64,000 nt of DNA from Pseudomonas sp. WS 5079 (GTDB taxonomy: Bacteria > Pseudomonadota > Gammaproteobacteria > Pseudomonadales > Pseudomonadaceae). The first letter of the stretch is position 1, and every line of letters starts with the position of its first letter. Position numbers and translations under genes: made by a program. Below, piece by piece: positions 8,303 to 16,602 of the stretch. The DNA lies in contig NZ_JAAQWN010000010.1 in the NCBI RefSeq assembly GCF_012985465.1, positions 62,001 through 126,000 on the forward strand, in the 5' to 3' direction. The notes below the pieces were generated by a model. That model saw nothing but the letters and a program-made list of their open reading frames with translations. It was not told where the DNA came from and did not search any database.

Positions 8303-9177
8303 TGTTTGCCATTCTGGGGACTATTGAGTTCACCGTGGCCGGTGGCATTAACGGCATGGAACAAAGCGGCTCTGCCGACTGGGCAGAACACGCACGCATC
8401 CAGGGAAAACCGTTGCTCGAATGGATCGGAGAAGGATTGGACGAAATCAACCTGACCATTGAACTGCATCCAATGCTGGGAGATCCAGCTGAACGCTGGC
8501 GCTCGCTGCGCCAGGCCAAAAGCAAGCACGAACCCTTGGCCTTCGTCATGGGCAGTGGTGAATACATCGGCCCCTATGTCATCACCCGCGTCAGCAACGC
8601 CATTCGACGCGCCACGGCAGTTGGCCAGGTCGTGGCGTCGACCGTGCAAGTCAGCCTGCGCGAGTACACCGGAGCCTTCACCCGAAAAGTCATTCGTCAG
8701 GGGCTTCTTGATCCGGCGTCGACGGGAGCTACTGCCCTTGGTTCACCTGGACTGCTCTCAAGCATGACCCCGGTACCCAGCGCCACCCAACTGGCGCTCA
8801 GTCATGCCAAAACGGCCAGCAACGTGCTGAGAGCGGGAAAGAACATGTACGACGCAGCCAAGAGCGGCAACCCATCAATGATCCTGGGGCAGGTCCCTCA
8901 GTTATTGGGAGTTACCGCACGCGCCATCGAGCCGCTGCAAGGTTTGTCAGCTGTCGCTGGGCTGCTCGATGACGGCGCCGATCTGTCTCGTCTGGGTGAT
9001 GACGTTCTTGGCAGCGTCATGGGGTCACGCTCAAGCTTGGACCCCGTTGACCTGGGCAACATCGTCGACCGCTTTGCGGCCTCGCGTGAATCCTTGGGGC
9101 AAGCCGTCACCATCATGGGCAGCGCCAGTAAGCGCTTGGCCGGTTTGACCGCTGAAGTCCTGACCCGGAGAGCCTGA
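8302..9177 (+). CDS. P2 gpU-like tail completion protein with long C-terminal extension
   Basis: 291 residues. The first ~125 residues are a gpU domain (MFAILGTIEFTVAGG, ADWAEHARIQGKPLLEWIGEG, then LTIELHPMLGDP and YIGPYVITRVS), which caps or completes tails in P2-like phages. P2 gpU itself is about 160 residues; the remaining ~165 residues here are Ala/Ser/Gly-rich with short amphipathic helices and no motif I recognise. It is translationally coupled on both sides (tape measure and gpX). Confidence 0.85.
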   Translation: MFAILGTIEFTVAGGINGMEQSGSADWAEHARIQGKPLLEWIGEGLDEINLTIELHPMLGDPAERWRSLRQAKSKHEPLAFVMGSGEYIGPYVITRVSNAIRRATAVGQVVASTVQVSLREYTGAFTRKVIRQGLLDPASTGATALGSPGLLSSMTPVPSATQLALSHAKTASNVLRAGKNMYDAAKSGNPSMILGQVPQLLGVTARAIEPLQGLSAVAGLLDDGADLSRLGDDVLGSVMGSRSSLDPVDLGNIVDRFAASRESLGQAVTIMGSASKRLAGLTAEVLTRRA

Positions 9178-9383
9178 TGCTTATAACCCACGTGACAACA
9201 GAGGGTGAGCGCTGGGACCAATTGGCCTGGCGTTACTACGGCGACGCACATCGGTACTTTCCGATCGTTCATGCCAACCCGCATGTGCCCATCACTGCCG
9301 CATTACCAGCGGGACTGACCTTGGCCATTCCAATGTTGGAGCCGCTGGCCACCGCTGAGGATCTCCCACCATGGATGCGTTGA
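9177..9383 (+). CDS. Tail protein X, LysM-like
   Basis: 68 residues starting at ATG 9177. The pattern GERWDQLAWRYYGDAHRYFPIVHANP followed by LPAGLTLAIPML is a compact LysM-type fold typical of gpX proteins, which in P2-like phages are needed for tail assembly and may contact peptidoglycan or the baseplate hub. Size is normal for the family. The next gene (gpD) starts inside its last codons at 9371. Confidence 0.9.
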   Translation: MLITHVTTEGERWDQLAWRYYGDAHRYFPIVHANPHVPITAALPAGLTLAIPMLEPLATAEDLPPWMR

Positions 9384-10483
9384 TCCCGAAGCAAGTACCC
9401 GAAGCGCGTTTCGTGCTGACCTATCAACAGCGCAACATCACCCACAACATCAGTCTGCACCTACTCTCGTTGACGTACAGAGACTATCTGTCTGGGCAGG
9501 CGGACAGTCTGGAGGTCGAACTGGAGGACACCGAAGGTAAGTGGCGGGATGCCTGGTATCCAGGGCACGGCGATACATTGTCTTTGGCCATCGGTTGGGA
9601 AGGTGCGCCGCTGCGAACACTGGGGCGTTTTGAGATCGACGAGGTGGAATTGCGGACCCCGGCCTCAACCGTGACCATTCATGGCTTGGCAACCGGCATC
9701 AAGTTGGCTTTGCGCACCACTGAACATCATGCCTATGAAAACCTCACACTCGACGCAGTGGCGAAGCAAATTGCAACCCGCCTGGGACTAGAGTTAATCG
9801 GCAAAATCGAGCCCATCAAACTCGACCGTCTGACCCAACAAGATTCCGATCTGACCTTCCTGAGCAATCTGGCAGATGAATACGACTATGCCTTCAAGGT
9901 GACCGGCAGCAAGTTGGTGTTCCACTCCATCAATGAGTTGGCGAAAGGTAAGCCGGTCGCCACGCAGCTTTTGCAAGACCAGGCCAACGTCCACCTACGC
10001 GACAAAATCAAGGACGTGCCAAAGGCCGTTGAGGTTAAGCACAAAGACCCGGTCAAGAAGCAACTGGTCAGCTATCGCCTCATCAATGGTGAAATGGTCG
10101 CAGTGCCGAGTAGTGCCAGTAAGACCACCACCAGTGGAGATACCAAGAAGAGCCGCAAGCGCAGCGCCTCTGCAGAAGAGTCCAAGGCCAAAGCCAAGGC
10201 GGAGCTGGCCAAGGCAAACCGTGAGCGCACTACGGGCAGTTGGACAGCAATGGGCCGTCCCAACCTGGTGAGTGGCAATGTGGTGACATTAATCGCCGCA
10301 GGCAAGCTGGGCGGCAACTATATGATCCTTTCGTCACAGCACCGCATGACCCGTAGTGGTGGTTACACCGTCGACCAGGAGGTGTGCCGAGTGTCGGCAC
10401 CCTCCATCGGTTTCACTCTGGAAACCACCAAGCCAGATCTCGCGTTGTCGACCTACGGGATCGAGCGCGAAGTGGTTGCTTAA
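9371..10483 (+). CDS. gpD-like baseplate hub protein (late control D family)
   Basis: 370 residues. The protein starts with beta-rich repeats (FVLTYQQRNITHNIS, LSLTYRDYLSGQADSLEVELED) typical of the gpD/gp44/VgrG-like hub that forms the trimeric platform on which the spike sits. Residues about 245-295 form a Lys/Ala/Ser-rich charged linker (KKSRKRSASAEESKAKAKAE) that is probably a flexible insertion. The ATG overlaps the gpX reading frame by 13 bp. Position before the spike gene gpV is standard. Confidence 0.9.
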   Translation: MDALIPKQVPEARFVLTYQQRNITHNISLHLLSLTYRDYLSGQADSLEVELEDTEGKWRDAWYPGHGDTLSLAIGWEGAPLRTLGRFEIDEVELRTPASTVTIHGLATGIKLALRTTEHHAYENLTLDAVAKQIATRLGLELIGKIEPIKLDRLTQQDSDLTFLSNLADEYDYAFKVTGSKLVFHSINELAKGKPVATQLLQDQANVHLRDKIKDVPKAVEVKHKDPVKKQLVSYRLINGEMVAVPSSASKTTTSGDTKKSRKRSASAEESKAKAKAELAKANRERTTGSWTAMGRPNLVSGNVVTLIAAGKLGGNYMILSSQHRMTRSGGYTVDQEVCRVSAPSIGFTLETTKPDLALSTYGIEREVVA

Positions 10484-10501
10484 TAATGAAGGGAATAATG
10501 A

Positions 10502-11053
10502 ATGGGCGTTGAACTGCAATACGGCGAGATCAGCGCCGTGGATTACCTGGGCTGCCGTGTGCGGGTCCGTTTGGATGAACGGGACGGCGTTGAGAGCTAT
10601 TGGCTTAACGTCCCCCAACGCAATACCCAGGGCACACAGCGTCGACCACTCATGCCTGAACTGGGTGAACAGGTTGCGGTACTGCTCGATGCTGATGGCG
10701 TTGGCGGTGTTTGCCTTGGCGGGATCTATTCGACCACAGAGCCGCCGCCAGTTGTGGATGAAGACACTGACTATGTGAGGTACAGCGATGGGACGGTCAC
10801 TACCTACGACCGTGCTGCAGGGGTCATGACACTCGATTGCGTGGGGGCACTGCTTTTGAAGTGCGACAGGAACATCACGGTTGAAGCTGGTGAGCCAGTG
10901 GTGGTGAAGGCTCCCTCGGCGACTCTGGACATCCAGGACGTTTCCCTCAACGGGAACCTGAAGGTCAATGGCAACCTCAATGTGGACGGAAACATTGATG
11001 CGACCGGCACTATCATGGATGTAGGCGGCAACTCAAAAAACCATACTCACTAA
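10502..11053 (+). CDS. gpV-like baseplate spike protein
   Basis: 183 residues from ATG 10502 with AAGGGA upstream. An OB-fold N-terminal domain (YGEISAVDYLGCRVRVRLDE) leads into a beta-helical spike (about residues 105-175, with repeats such as VSLNGNLKVNGNLNVDGNID) and ends in NSKNHTH. The final H-x-H is the iron-binding tip seen in P2 gpV and similar spikes, where histidines coordinate a metal ion at the apex that punctures the outer membrane. A terminator follows immediately. Confidence 0.92.
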   Translation: MGVELQYGEISAVDYLGCRVRVRLDERDGVESYWLNVPQRNTQGTQRRPLMPELGEQVAVLLDADGVGGVCLGGIYSTTEPPPVVDEDTDYVRYSDGTVTTYDRAAGVMTLDCVGALLLKCDRNITVEAGEPVVVKAPSATLDIQDVSLNGNLKVNGNLNVDGNIDATGTIMDVGGNSKNHTH

Positions 11054-11060
11054 ACCCCTC

Positions 11061-11108
11061 AGAGCGTCGGTCTTTAAACCGGTTTAAATGCCGACGCTCT
11101 TCGTTTTT
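11061..11108 (+). terminator. Terminator with nested perfect palindrome after gpV
   Basis: AGAGCGTCGG (11061-11070) pairs perfectly with CCGACGCTCT (11091-11100), followed by TCGTTTTT. The loop itself contains the 16 bp palindrome TTTAAACCGGTTTAAA, so the whole can extend into one long hairpin. It lies 15 bp before the gp25-like gene and probably causes partial termination within the baseplate operon. Confidence 0.8.
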
Positions 11109-11122
11109 CCCATGATGGGCGC

Positions 11123-11500
11123 ATGACAACGCCCACTCCCTACACCAGCATCACCGCCGCCCATTGGCAGCCCGCTCTCGGTACGTCCGGCGAGGTGGTC
11201 GAGGGCCTGCGCGACATTGACCAGGCTATTCGCATCATCCTGACCACGCCCAAGGGTAGTGATGCCCACAGGCCTGAGTTTGGCAGCAACCTACATCTAT
11301 ATATCGACTGGCCCACCAACCGTGTCACACCGCACCTGGTGCGTGAAACGGTTGATGCCATTCGTGCCTGGGAAACCCGCGTTACCGTCGTCCAGGTACA
11401 GGTCAGTATTGACGGCTCCCATGTCACTGTAAGGGTGCAATGGCGAGTTGCTGATGGCGTTCCTCAGCTAACCGAGGTGCCTTATGCGCGAGCTGCCTAA
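11123..11500 (+). CDS. gpW/gp25-like baseplate wedge protein
   Basis: 125 residues, the typical length of the gp25-like family. It contains the conserved E-G-L-R-D-I-D-Q-A-I-R-I-I-L-x-T stretch, then GSDAHRPEFGSNLHLYIDWP and WETRVTVVQVQV. These are the marks of P2 gpW/Mu gp46/T4 gp25, an inner wedge component that docks with the sheath start. It overlaps the gpJ start at 11484. Confidence 0.93.
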   Translation: MTTPTPYTSITAAHWQPALGTSGEVVEGLRDIDQAIRIILTTPKGSDAHRPEFGSNLHLYIDWPTNRVTPHLVRETVDAIRAWETRVTVVQVQVSIDGSHVTVRVQWRVADGVPQLTEVPYARAA

Positions 11501-12605
11501 ACCCGAATTCGTCAAGATCGACCCAGCGGCCACTGAAGCCGAGTTAATTGCCAGCTACGAGCTGGAGTCCGGCAAGTCGCTATTCCCAGCCCAGATCGAG
11601 CGCCTTTTCCTTAACCAGGTGGCCTATTCGGAAACCCGTATCAAGGCCGCGATCCAGAATGCCGGCGAGAAGCTCCTGGTGCGGTTCAGTAGTGGCCCGA
11701 TTCTTGATTATTTGGGCGACCTGGTCGGCACGCCGCGTCTGTTGGCCGTTGGCGCGGTTTGCAATATCCAATTTGTGGTCCCCGAAGCGCACTCGCAGGA
11801 CCGCTTGATCTCAGCCAACACCCGAGTCACAACTCAAAATGGCGCAGTGGCCTATCTCACACGTCAGGAAGTTGTTCTCAAGGCCGGAACACTTACCGTG
11901 CAGGTACGCGCCATCTGCGAGATCGTAGGTGTTATTGGCAATGGCTGGGCCATCGGTCAGATCAACACGTTGGTCGGCCAGCCTTTCGCCGGACTGACTG
12001 CCAGCAACCTCTCTGTTCCAGTGGACGGCGCAGAGGACGAAACCGACGACCACTACAAAGAGCGCATCATCCTTGCCCCCGAGGCCTACACCACAGCAGG
12101 CAGTCGGGGAGCCTATCGTTATCACGCACTGTCAGTTCACCAGTCCATTATTGATGTGGCAGTTCGCGGGCCGGACGATGGTTTGCCGGATGGTGAAGTG
12201 GCTGTTCATCCGCTCACTGAAACCGGCATGCCAACGGCAACCCTCCTGGAGCAAATCGAGAGCTATCTGAGCGGAGAGAAGCTGCGTCCCTTGTGTGACA
12301 CCGTGCGAGCGCAGATGCCGGACCGGATCGACTGGCGCATCAGGTCACACATCACGTTGTACGCCTGGGCGGATCGGGAACCCACACTGGCTGCAGTGAA
12401 AAAGGCTGCCGAAGAGTACGCCGAGGAGCTACGCGCCGGACTTGGTATCGACATCGTGCCTGAACAACTCAACGCCAGACTCCAAGTCGCTGGCGTGTAT
12501 CGCTCCGCACTGGAGCTGCCAGCGGTACCTCTAGTGTTGCAGCCCCATGGCTGGGCCGATTGTTCAGGCATAGACATTCTTTATGCGGGTACGGCAGATG
12601 GCTGA
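11484..12605 (+). CDS. gpJ-like baseplate protein
   Basis: 373 residues, matching P2 gpJ/Mu gp47 length. It begins ELPKPEFVKIDPAATEAELIASYE as in this family and includes the typical mid-region G-A-E-D-E-T-D-D-H-Y-K-E-R-I and PDDGLPDGEVAVHPLTETG-like motif. It forms the outer wedge of the baseplate with gpI. ATG 11484 lies inside the end of the gp25-like gene; the next ATG (12598) lies inside its own last codons, so the whole block is translationally coupled. Confidence 0.93.
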   Translation: MRELPKPEFVKIDPAATEAELIASYELESGKSLFPAQIERLFLNQVAYSETRIKAAIQNAGEKLLVRFSSGPILDYLGDLVGTPRLLAVGAVCNIQFVVPEAHSQDRLISANTRVTTQNGAVAYLTRQEVVLKAGTLTVQVRAICEIVGVIGNGWAIGQINTLVGQPFAGLTASNLSVPVDGAEDETDDHYKERIILAPEAYTTAGSRGAYRYHALSVHQSIIDVAVRGPDDGLPDGEVAVHPLTETGMPTATLLEQIESYLSGEKLRPLCDTVRAQMPDRIDWRIRSHITLYAWADREPTLAAVKKAAEEYAEELRAGLGIDIVPEQLNARLQVAGVYRSALELPAVPLVLQPHGWADCSGIDILYAGTADG

Positions 12606-13182
12606 TTTAACCCTGCCGCCCGCGCTTGCGGGTGATGAACGTTTTGCACTGTTGTGCAAGTTGCTTGAAGAGCGGCATGCCAGCATCGATCTGAATCCGA
12701 TGTTGGTCTACCTCGTCGACCTGGTGAAAGCGCCACTGCTGCCAGTGCTGGCCGATCAGTTCAGCCTGCTCGATGAGGCCGTCTGGCTGCTCGCCGAGTC
12801 CGAAGATGCCCGCAGGAACCTGATCAAAAACGCGGTTGAGCTGCACCGTTACAAAGGCACCCCCTGGGCGATCCGGGAAATCATCCGGCTGTTGGGCTTT
12901 GGCGAAGTTCAGCTGCAAGAAGGGCTCGGTGGGCGCGTCTATGACGGCAGTATCGCTTTCAATGGCCTCTACGTGTATGGCGACTCCCGTGCCTGGGCGG
13001 CGTATCGCGTGATTTTCAATGAGCCCATCACCAACGACCAGGCGGACCTGATCCGCCGCATGTTGTCCTCCATCGCGCCTAAAAGGTGCCGACTTGCCTC
13101 GCTTGAGTATCAAGCCGTGGCCATCCGCTACAACGGCGCCGCTCGCTATGACGGGCTGTACAACCATGGGAGCAGTGTTTGA
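12598..13182 (+). CDS. gpI-like tail protein
   Basis: 194 residues from ATG 12598 (MADLTLPPALAGDERFALL). The motif KGTPWAIREIIRLLGFGEV (about residues 87-105) and the closing IAPKRCRLASLEY are typical of P2 gpI/Mu gp48, the baseplate component that anchors tail fibres. A start at 12583 is possible in frame but would extend further into gpJ without a better ribosome site. The stop overlaps the fibre start (TGATG). Confidence 0.9.
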   Translation: MADLTLPPALAGDERFALLCKLLEERHASIDLNPMLVYLVDLVKAPLLPVLADQFSLLDEAVWLLAESEDARRNLIKNAVELHRYKGTPWAIREIIRLLGFGEVQLQEGLGGRVYDGSIAFNGLYVYGDSRAWAAYRVIFNEPITNDQADLIRRMLSSIAPKRCRLASLEYQAVAIRYNGAARYDGLYNHGSSV

Positions 13183-14660
13183 TGTCTAACTTGCCGGAAA
13201 CCGAAGATTTTGCGGATGGTATTTATCAGATCGAAACATCTGATCGAGTTATTGGCGGTCCTGGTGGCATAGCCAACAAACAGGCCGAGCAGCTTGGAAA
13301 CCGTACTGCATGGCTGAAAGCTGCCATTGCCAAGATCGTTAGTGGCACTACCGCCATCGGCAAAGCCACTCAACTGGCGACCGCCCGCACCCTCAGATTC
13401 AAAGGCGCGGTCAGTGGTACCGGGACATACGATGGCAGCTCGGACACTGAAATTACGTTGACGTTGGCCGACAGCGGTATTGGTGCAGGCACCTATACCA
13501 GGGTGGAATTCAACGTAAAAGGTATCGCGGTGTCTGGGAGCAATCCCGATACCCTTGCGGCTGCGGGCATTAAAGACGCATACAACAAGCTCCAGACCGA
13601 TAGCCTGCTCGATCAGCGGGTTGCCGCAGACAGCATACTGGCGGCGGGTGTGGTGAATGGAGATCCAGCCGCCCCGTATTTCAGGTTCAAAAAACCTGAC
13701 GGTTCTGTAGGCCATGTCATTAACCTGTCATTGTCTTCCCACGGACACAGCTTCGATAGCTTGAGTGGCAAGCCAACAACCCGCGATGGCTACAAACTCA
13801 CTGACGTTTTTACAAAAAACGAAACAAGGGCCGGTTTTGTTACAACAGGCTCGGAAAATCGCATTACCCTTTCCTGGGCTGCGGAAGGGTTAAAAGCTGC
13901 TGTTGATGTTACTGACCTCGGTGCGTTATGGCTGACCTCAAACTTCAATCCTGAGATGAAAGCCGACAAAAACAACACGTATACCATTGGGCAAACAGAT
14001 GTCCGTTTAGCCCAGCGTGTTGTCAGCGACTGGATATCTCACGCAGGCTTGGTTTCGGATAACCCGGACCTTCCTTATTTCATGCAGTCTTCGACCGGCG
14101 CTATTTTGCAGCTTGCCCGCCGAGTGCATCGTCACGCATTTTCCGACCTGGATGGGCTTCCGCCTACCGCTGTAGGGCATGGAATTTATGACGTCTACTC
14201 TGTCACTCAGTCGGATGTGAGGTTTAATCAAAAGCTCACCCGTGATGCGATTAGCGTGGCTGGATTATGGGGTGGAGACATCAATCTCCCTTACTTCAGG
14301 AGAGCTGTCGATGATCAGCCGGTGTACTTCATCACCCAAGCCACCCTGCCGAAAAACACCTGCCAGAAGGGTATTCCAGGCTGGTGGAAATGCGACGATA
14401 CAGGCCTGCTACGTCAGCGGGTCTCCATCTACATCGGTGATGTCTCAACGGCATGGGCGGGTGCAGTTACATGGCCTGTCGCCTTTGCAGAGCAAGCTGA
14501 TTCAGTGAAGCTTTCGTTTCTCCATACCAATGGTTCGCCGGCAACCGTCTCATGTGCGTATGCCGACCTGACCCGCACAGGGTGCAATTTGCGCGTAGAT
14601 GAATGGGGGTTAAATCCGCAGTACGGGCTGACACTGATCGTAGAAGCGGAGGGTTATTAA
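13182..14660 (+). CDS. Tail fibre protein
   Basis: 492 residues from ATG 13182, which overlaps the gpI stop; a TTG one codon earlier is less likely. The N-terminus (DFADGIYQIETSDRVIGGPGGIANKQAEQL) matches the attachment end of Mu-like and P2-like fibres. The rest has internally repeated blocks (DAYNKLQ / DVFTKNET / YTIGQTDVRL / DVYSVTQSDVRFNQ, each before an SxAG or HAGL segment), as in fibre shafts, and a beta-rich C-terminal receptor-binding part from about residue 375. Host range is expected to depend on this last part. Confidence 0.9.
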   Translation: MSNLPETEDFADGIYQIETSDRVIGGPGGIANKQAEQLGNRTAWLKAAIAKIVSGTTAIGKATQLATARTLRFKGAVSGTGTYDGSSDTEITLTLADSGIGAGTYTRVEFNVKGIAVSGSNPDTLAAAGIKDAYNKLQTDSLLDQRVAADSILAAGVVNGDPAAPYFRFKKPDGSVGHVINLSLSSHGHSFDSLSGKPTTRDGYKLTDVFTKNETRAGFVTTGSENRITLSWAAEGLKAAVDVTDLGALWLTSNFNPEMKADKNNTYTIGQTDVRLAQRVVSDWISHAGLVSDNPDLPYFMQSSTGAILQLARRVHRHAFSDLDGLPPTAVGHGIYDVYSVTQSDVRFNQKLTRDAISVAGLWGGDINLPYFRRAVDDQPVYFITQATLPKNTCQKGIPGWWKCDDTGLLRQRVSIYIGDVSTAWAGAVTWPVAFAEQADSVKLSFLHTNGSPATVSCAYADLTRTGCNLRVDEWGLNPQYGLTLIVEAEGY

Positions 14661-14661
14661 G

Positions 14662-15255
14662 ATGAGCGCTTATTTTCACGCAAAGAGTGTCGGGTTCTAT
14701 ACCGATGAGGTTCACGGCCCCCGGACTATCTTGGTAGTTGATCCCAAGTGGAAGCAGCCAGAAATCAAGATTGCTGATCCCGATTGGGCTCCTAGTGACG
14801 ATGAAGAAGGCGCAGAGGCTCCACTGATTAGCGTCCCGGATACTGACGCGGTTCCGCCTCTAATTGAAGTGCCGAACCCTAAATGCTCGCTGCCCCCGAA
14901 AGCCGAACTGCGGGACTTGCCCCAGGACAAGTATCTGGCGCTCCTAGTCGCACAGTCCCAAGGTAAAGTCATTCAAGCCAACTCAAAGGGAGAGCCTGTT
15001 GCTGTTGAGCCACCGCCGCCCAGTGACGCAGAACTTGAACGGCGCGAACGCACTTGGCGAGACAGGATTTTAGCCGAGACCGATTCTGTGGTCGTACGAC
15101 ACAGGGACGAATTGGAAGTAGCGCGTCCTACGACTATTACTGCTGAACAATACGCAGCATTGCAGGCATACCGACAAGCACTGCGCGATTGGACCCAGTC
15201 GCCAAACTTCCCGGATATTGAGCACCGACCAAGCCCGCCAGGCTGGCTCGCATAA
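14662..15255 (+). CDS. Tail fibre assembly chaperone
   Basis: 197 residues starting 1 bp after the fibre stop. Features of the Tfa family: N-terminal YFHAKSVGFYTDEVHG, a middle region with DKYLALLVAQSQGKVI, a polar helix with ERRERTWRDRILAETD, and a C-terminal segment with YRQALRDWTQSPNFPDIE, which is the usual end of these chaperones. The protein assists trimerisation of the preceding fibre. It is the last clear phage gene before the host junction. Confidence 0.92.
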   Translation: MSAYFHAKSVGFYTDEVHGPRTILVVDPKWKQPEIKIADPDWAPSDDEEGAEAPLISVPDTDAVPPLIEVPNPKCSLPPKAELRDLPQDKYLALLVAQSQGKVIQANSKGEPVAVEPPPPSDAELERRERTWRDRILAETDSVVVRHRDELEVARPTTITAEQYAALQAYRQALRDWTQSPNFPDIEHRPSPPGWLA

Positions 15256-15454
15256 CACGCTCAGTAGTCGGGTAATGATGTTTGCTGGCTTTCACATGGA
15301 GACCACCGACATCAAGTGCGCGCTCGGTGGCGGTAAAGGGACTGACACGAAGGAAGCGCTGATCTTCAGTTGAGGCATTCAGGCCGAACCTGCCTGTCTG
15401 TTTTGATATTCTGTTGCAACACGTGCAAAAGAATCTGAAGCTATTTATCTCAGA
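15256..15454. other. Prophage-host junction region
   Basis: About 200 bp without a convincing gene. A 32-codon ATG frame (15275-15373, plus strand) is present but lacks a good ribosome site and homology that I recognise. The region becomes AT-rich at 15400-15455 and then meets the out-of-place stop of the amidohydrolase. The prophage right end must lie here. A CA dinucleotide suitable as a Mu-type terminus occurs in TATCTCA at about 15446-15452, but I cannot fix the exact end without the left end. Confidence 0.5.
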
Positions 15455-16453
15455 TTAGAGCGCGAGTTTTTCGCGCTCGGCATCAGTCATCAGGTACGAA
15501 GACTTGGGCTCCACGGTGCCGTCGAAGTGGAACTTCACCGCGTTGGCGTTCAGCCGCGCGCTGCGATAGTAGTGACGCTCGCCGCCGAGCAATTCCCAAC
15601 GCCGGCGCACCGGGAAGATGTCGTCCTGCCAACTGATCGCGGCTTCCACGCGCAGGCTCAATTCGCCCGCGTCGTCCAGCTCCTTGAGGGCGTCCAGGCG
15701 TCGCTCGCAGACGTGAACATACTTGGTCGCGGTAACGCCACGCGAGCTCTGGAAATGCACGCCGTCGCGATAGGCCCGGCGCAGCACCGCCACCGGGGTC
15801 GGCGGCATGGCCGCGTGGATCAGCGCGTAGGCGCCGTCGATCATCAGGCCGTTGGGCTCGCCGCTGAGTTCGTCGCGCTCCATATAGCCGTTACGCGGGT
15901 CGGCGGTGTGGCGGTCGATGCCGGCCAGTTTCAAGGCGCAGGAGTTGACCATCATGGTCCCCCACATACGGTCCAGCAGCGCCACCGGGCGGTCCGGCAT
16001 GATGCTGTCGAGCCACTCGCGCCCTGGGGTCAGGCCGGCTTCGCGGAAGGTATAGCGCACCCAATACTGGCCGTAGATCCAGCCATCGCCTGGGTGGGCA
16101 TCGGCGTAGGCGTGGATCGCCGCCGCCAGTTGTTCGGGGGTGGGATCTTCGATGCCCACGTCCAGGTCATCGCTGTAGCGTGGCGCCAGGGCGAGGTCCG
16201 GATGGGTGTGCATGTCGTGCAGGCCGGGCATGCAGAATGCGCCCAGCAGGTCATGCTGGCGGGTCTGCGGGCCGATCAGGTGTTGCAGGTCGGCGAGTGT
16301 GCCGACTGCGATAAAACGTCCCCCGCGAATCGCCACCGCGTCGGCCCATGGCTGGGCCGGGTCGAGGGTGTAGAAACGGCCGTGGTGCAACACCAGGTCA
16401 GCGTGCTCGCCGACAACGGAGTGGGTGGAAGTGAATTGGTCGGAAGCGGTCAC
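15455..16453 (-). pseudogene. YtcJ-like amidohydrolase, C-terminal part lost at prophage junction
   Basis: 332 residues from GTG 16453 (GAGG 8 nt upstream). The N-terminal half is a normal amidohydrolase-3/YtcJ protein: ADLVLHHGRFYTLDPAQPWADA, then GAFCMPGLHDMHTHPDLAL with the H-x-H metal ligands, and later AVKFHFDGTVEPKSSYL. Family members are usually 500-570 residues and carry further metal ligands (His, His, Asp) after this DG motif; all are missing. The frame ends a few codons later at the prophage edge. It is downstream of aruH in the same direction, so it may once have served guanidino compound breakdown. Likely inactive. Confidence 0.8.
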
Positions 16454-16493
16454 GGGGGAAACCTCAATATTCAGGAGCGGCGACGATCAAAGG

Positions 16494-16580
16494 GTGGGAG
16501 CTGGCTTGCCTGCGATGGCGGTGCAACAGTCACAAATGGGATGGCTGGCACACCGCTATCGCCGGCAAGCCAGCTCCTAC
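16494..16580. repeat. REP pair (BIME) downstream of aruH
   Basis: Two oppositely oriented copies of the fluorescens-group REP: GTGGGAGCTGGCTTGCC at the left and CGCCGGCAAGCCAGCTCC at the right, separated by ~45 bp. Together they can fold into a long imperfect hairpin and probably end or stabilise transcripts of the aruH operon. Confidence 0.8.
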
Positions 16581-16602
16581 ATAAAGCCCAGTGTTCACAT
16601 AA

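Larger units (their letters stand above)
1..15454 (+). mobile_element. Right-hand (late gene) part of a Mu-related contractile-tail prophage
   Basis: Nearly all genes from the window start to 15255 read on the plus strand in tightly overlapping order and encode phage head completion, contractile tail, baseplate and fibre proteins. Head-side genes match Mu gp36, gp37 and the gp38 position, while U, X and D are of P2 type, so the phage is a mosaic. The left end, early genes and transposase or integrase lie outside the window. The right end is placed between the fibre chaperone stop (15255) and the broken amidohydrolase (15455); the exact terminus is not resolved. A capsid gene is present, so this is a phage and not a tailocin. 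Confidence 0.9.

Noticed and set aside
1..15255. R-type tailocin (pyocin) instead of a prophage
   Set aside because: Capsid and gp36-type head-connector genes are present upstream of the tail genes, which tailocins lack.
15275..15373. 32-codon frame after the fibre chaperone
   Set aside because: No ribosome site and no recognisable family such as Com; kept only as part of the junction region.
15464..15483. Hairpin GAGCGCGA...TCGCGCTC at the end of the amidohydrolase frame as a phage end repeat or terminator
   Set aside because: It lies within host coding sequence and has no T-run; probably a coincidence of codon use, although its closeness to the junction was noted.
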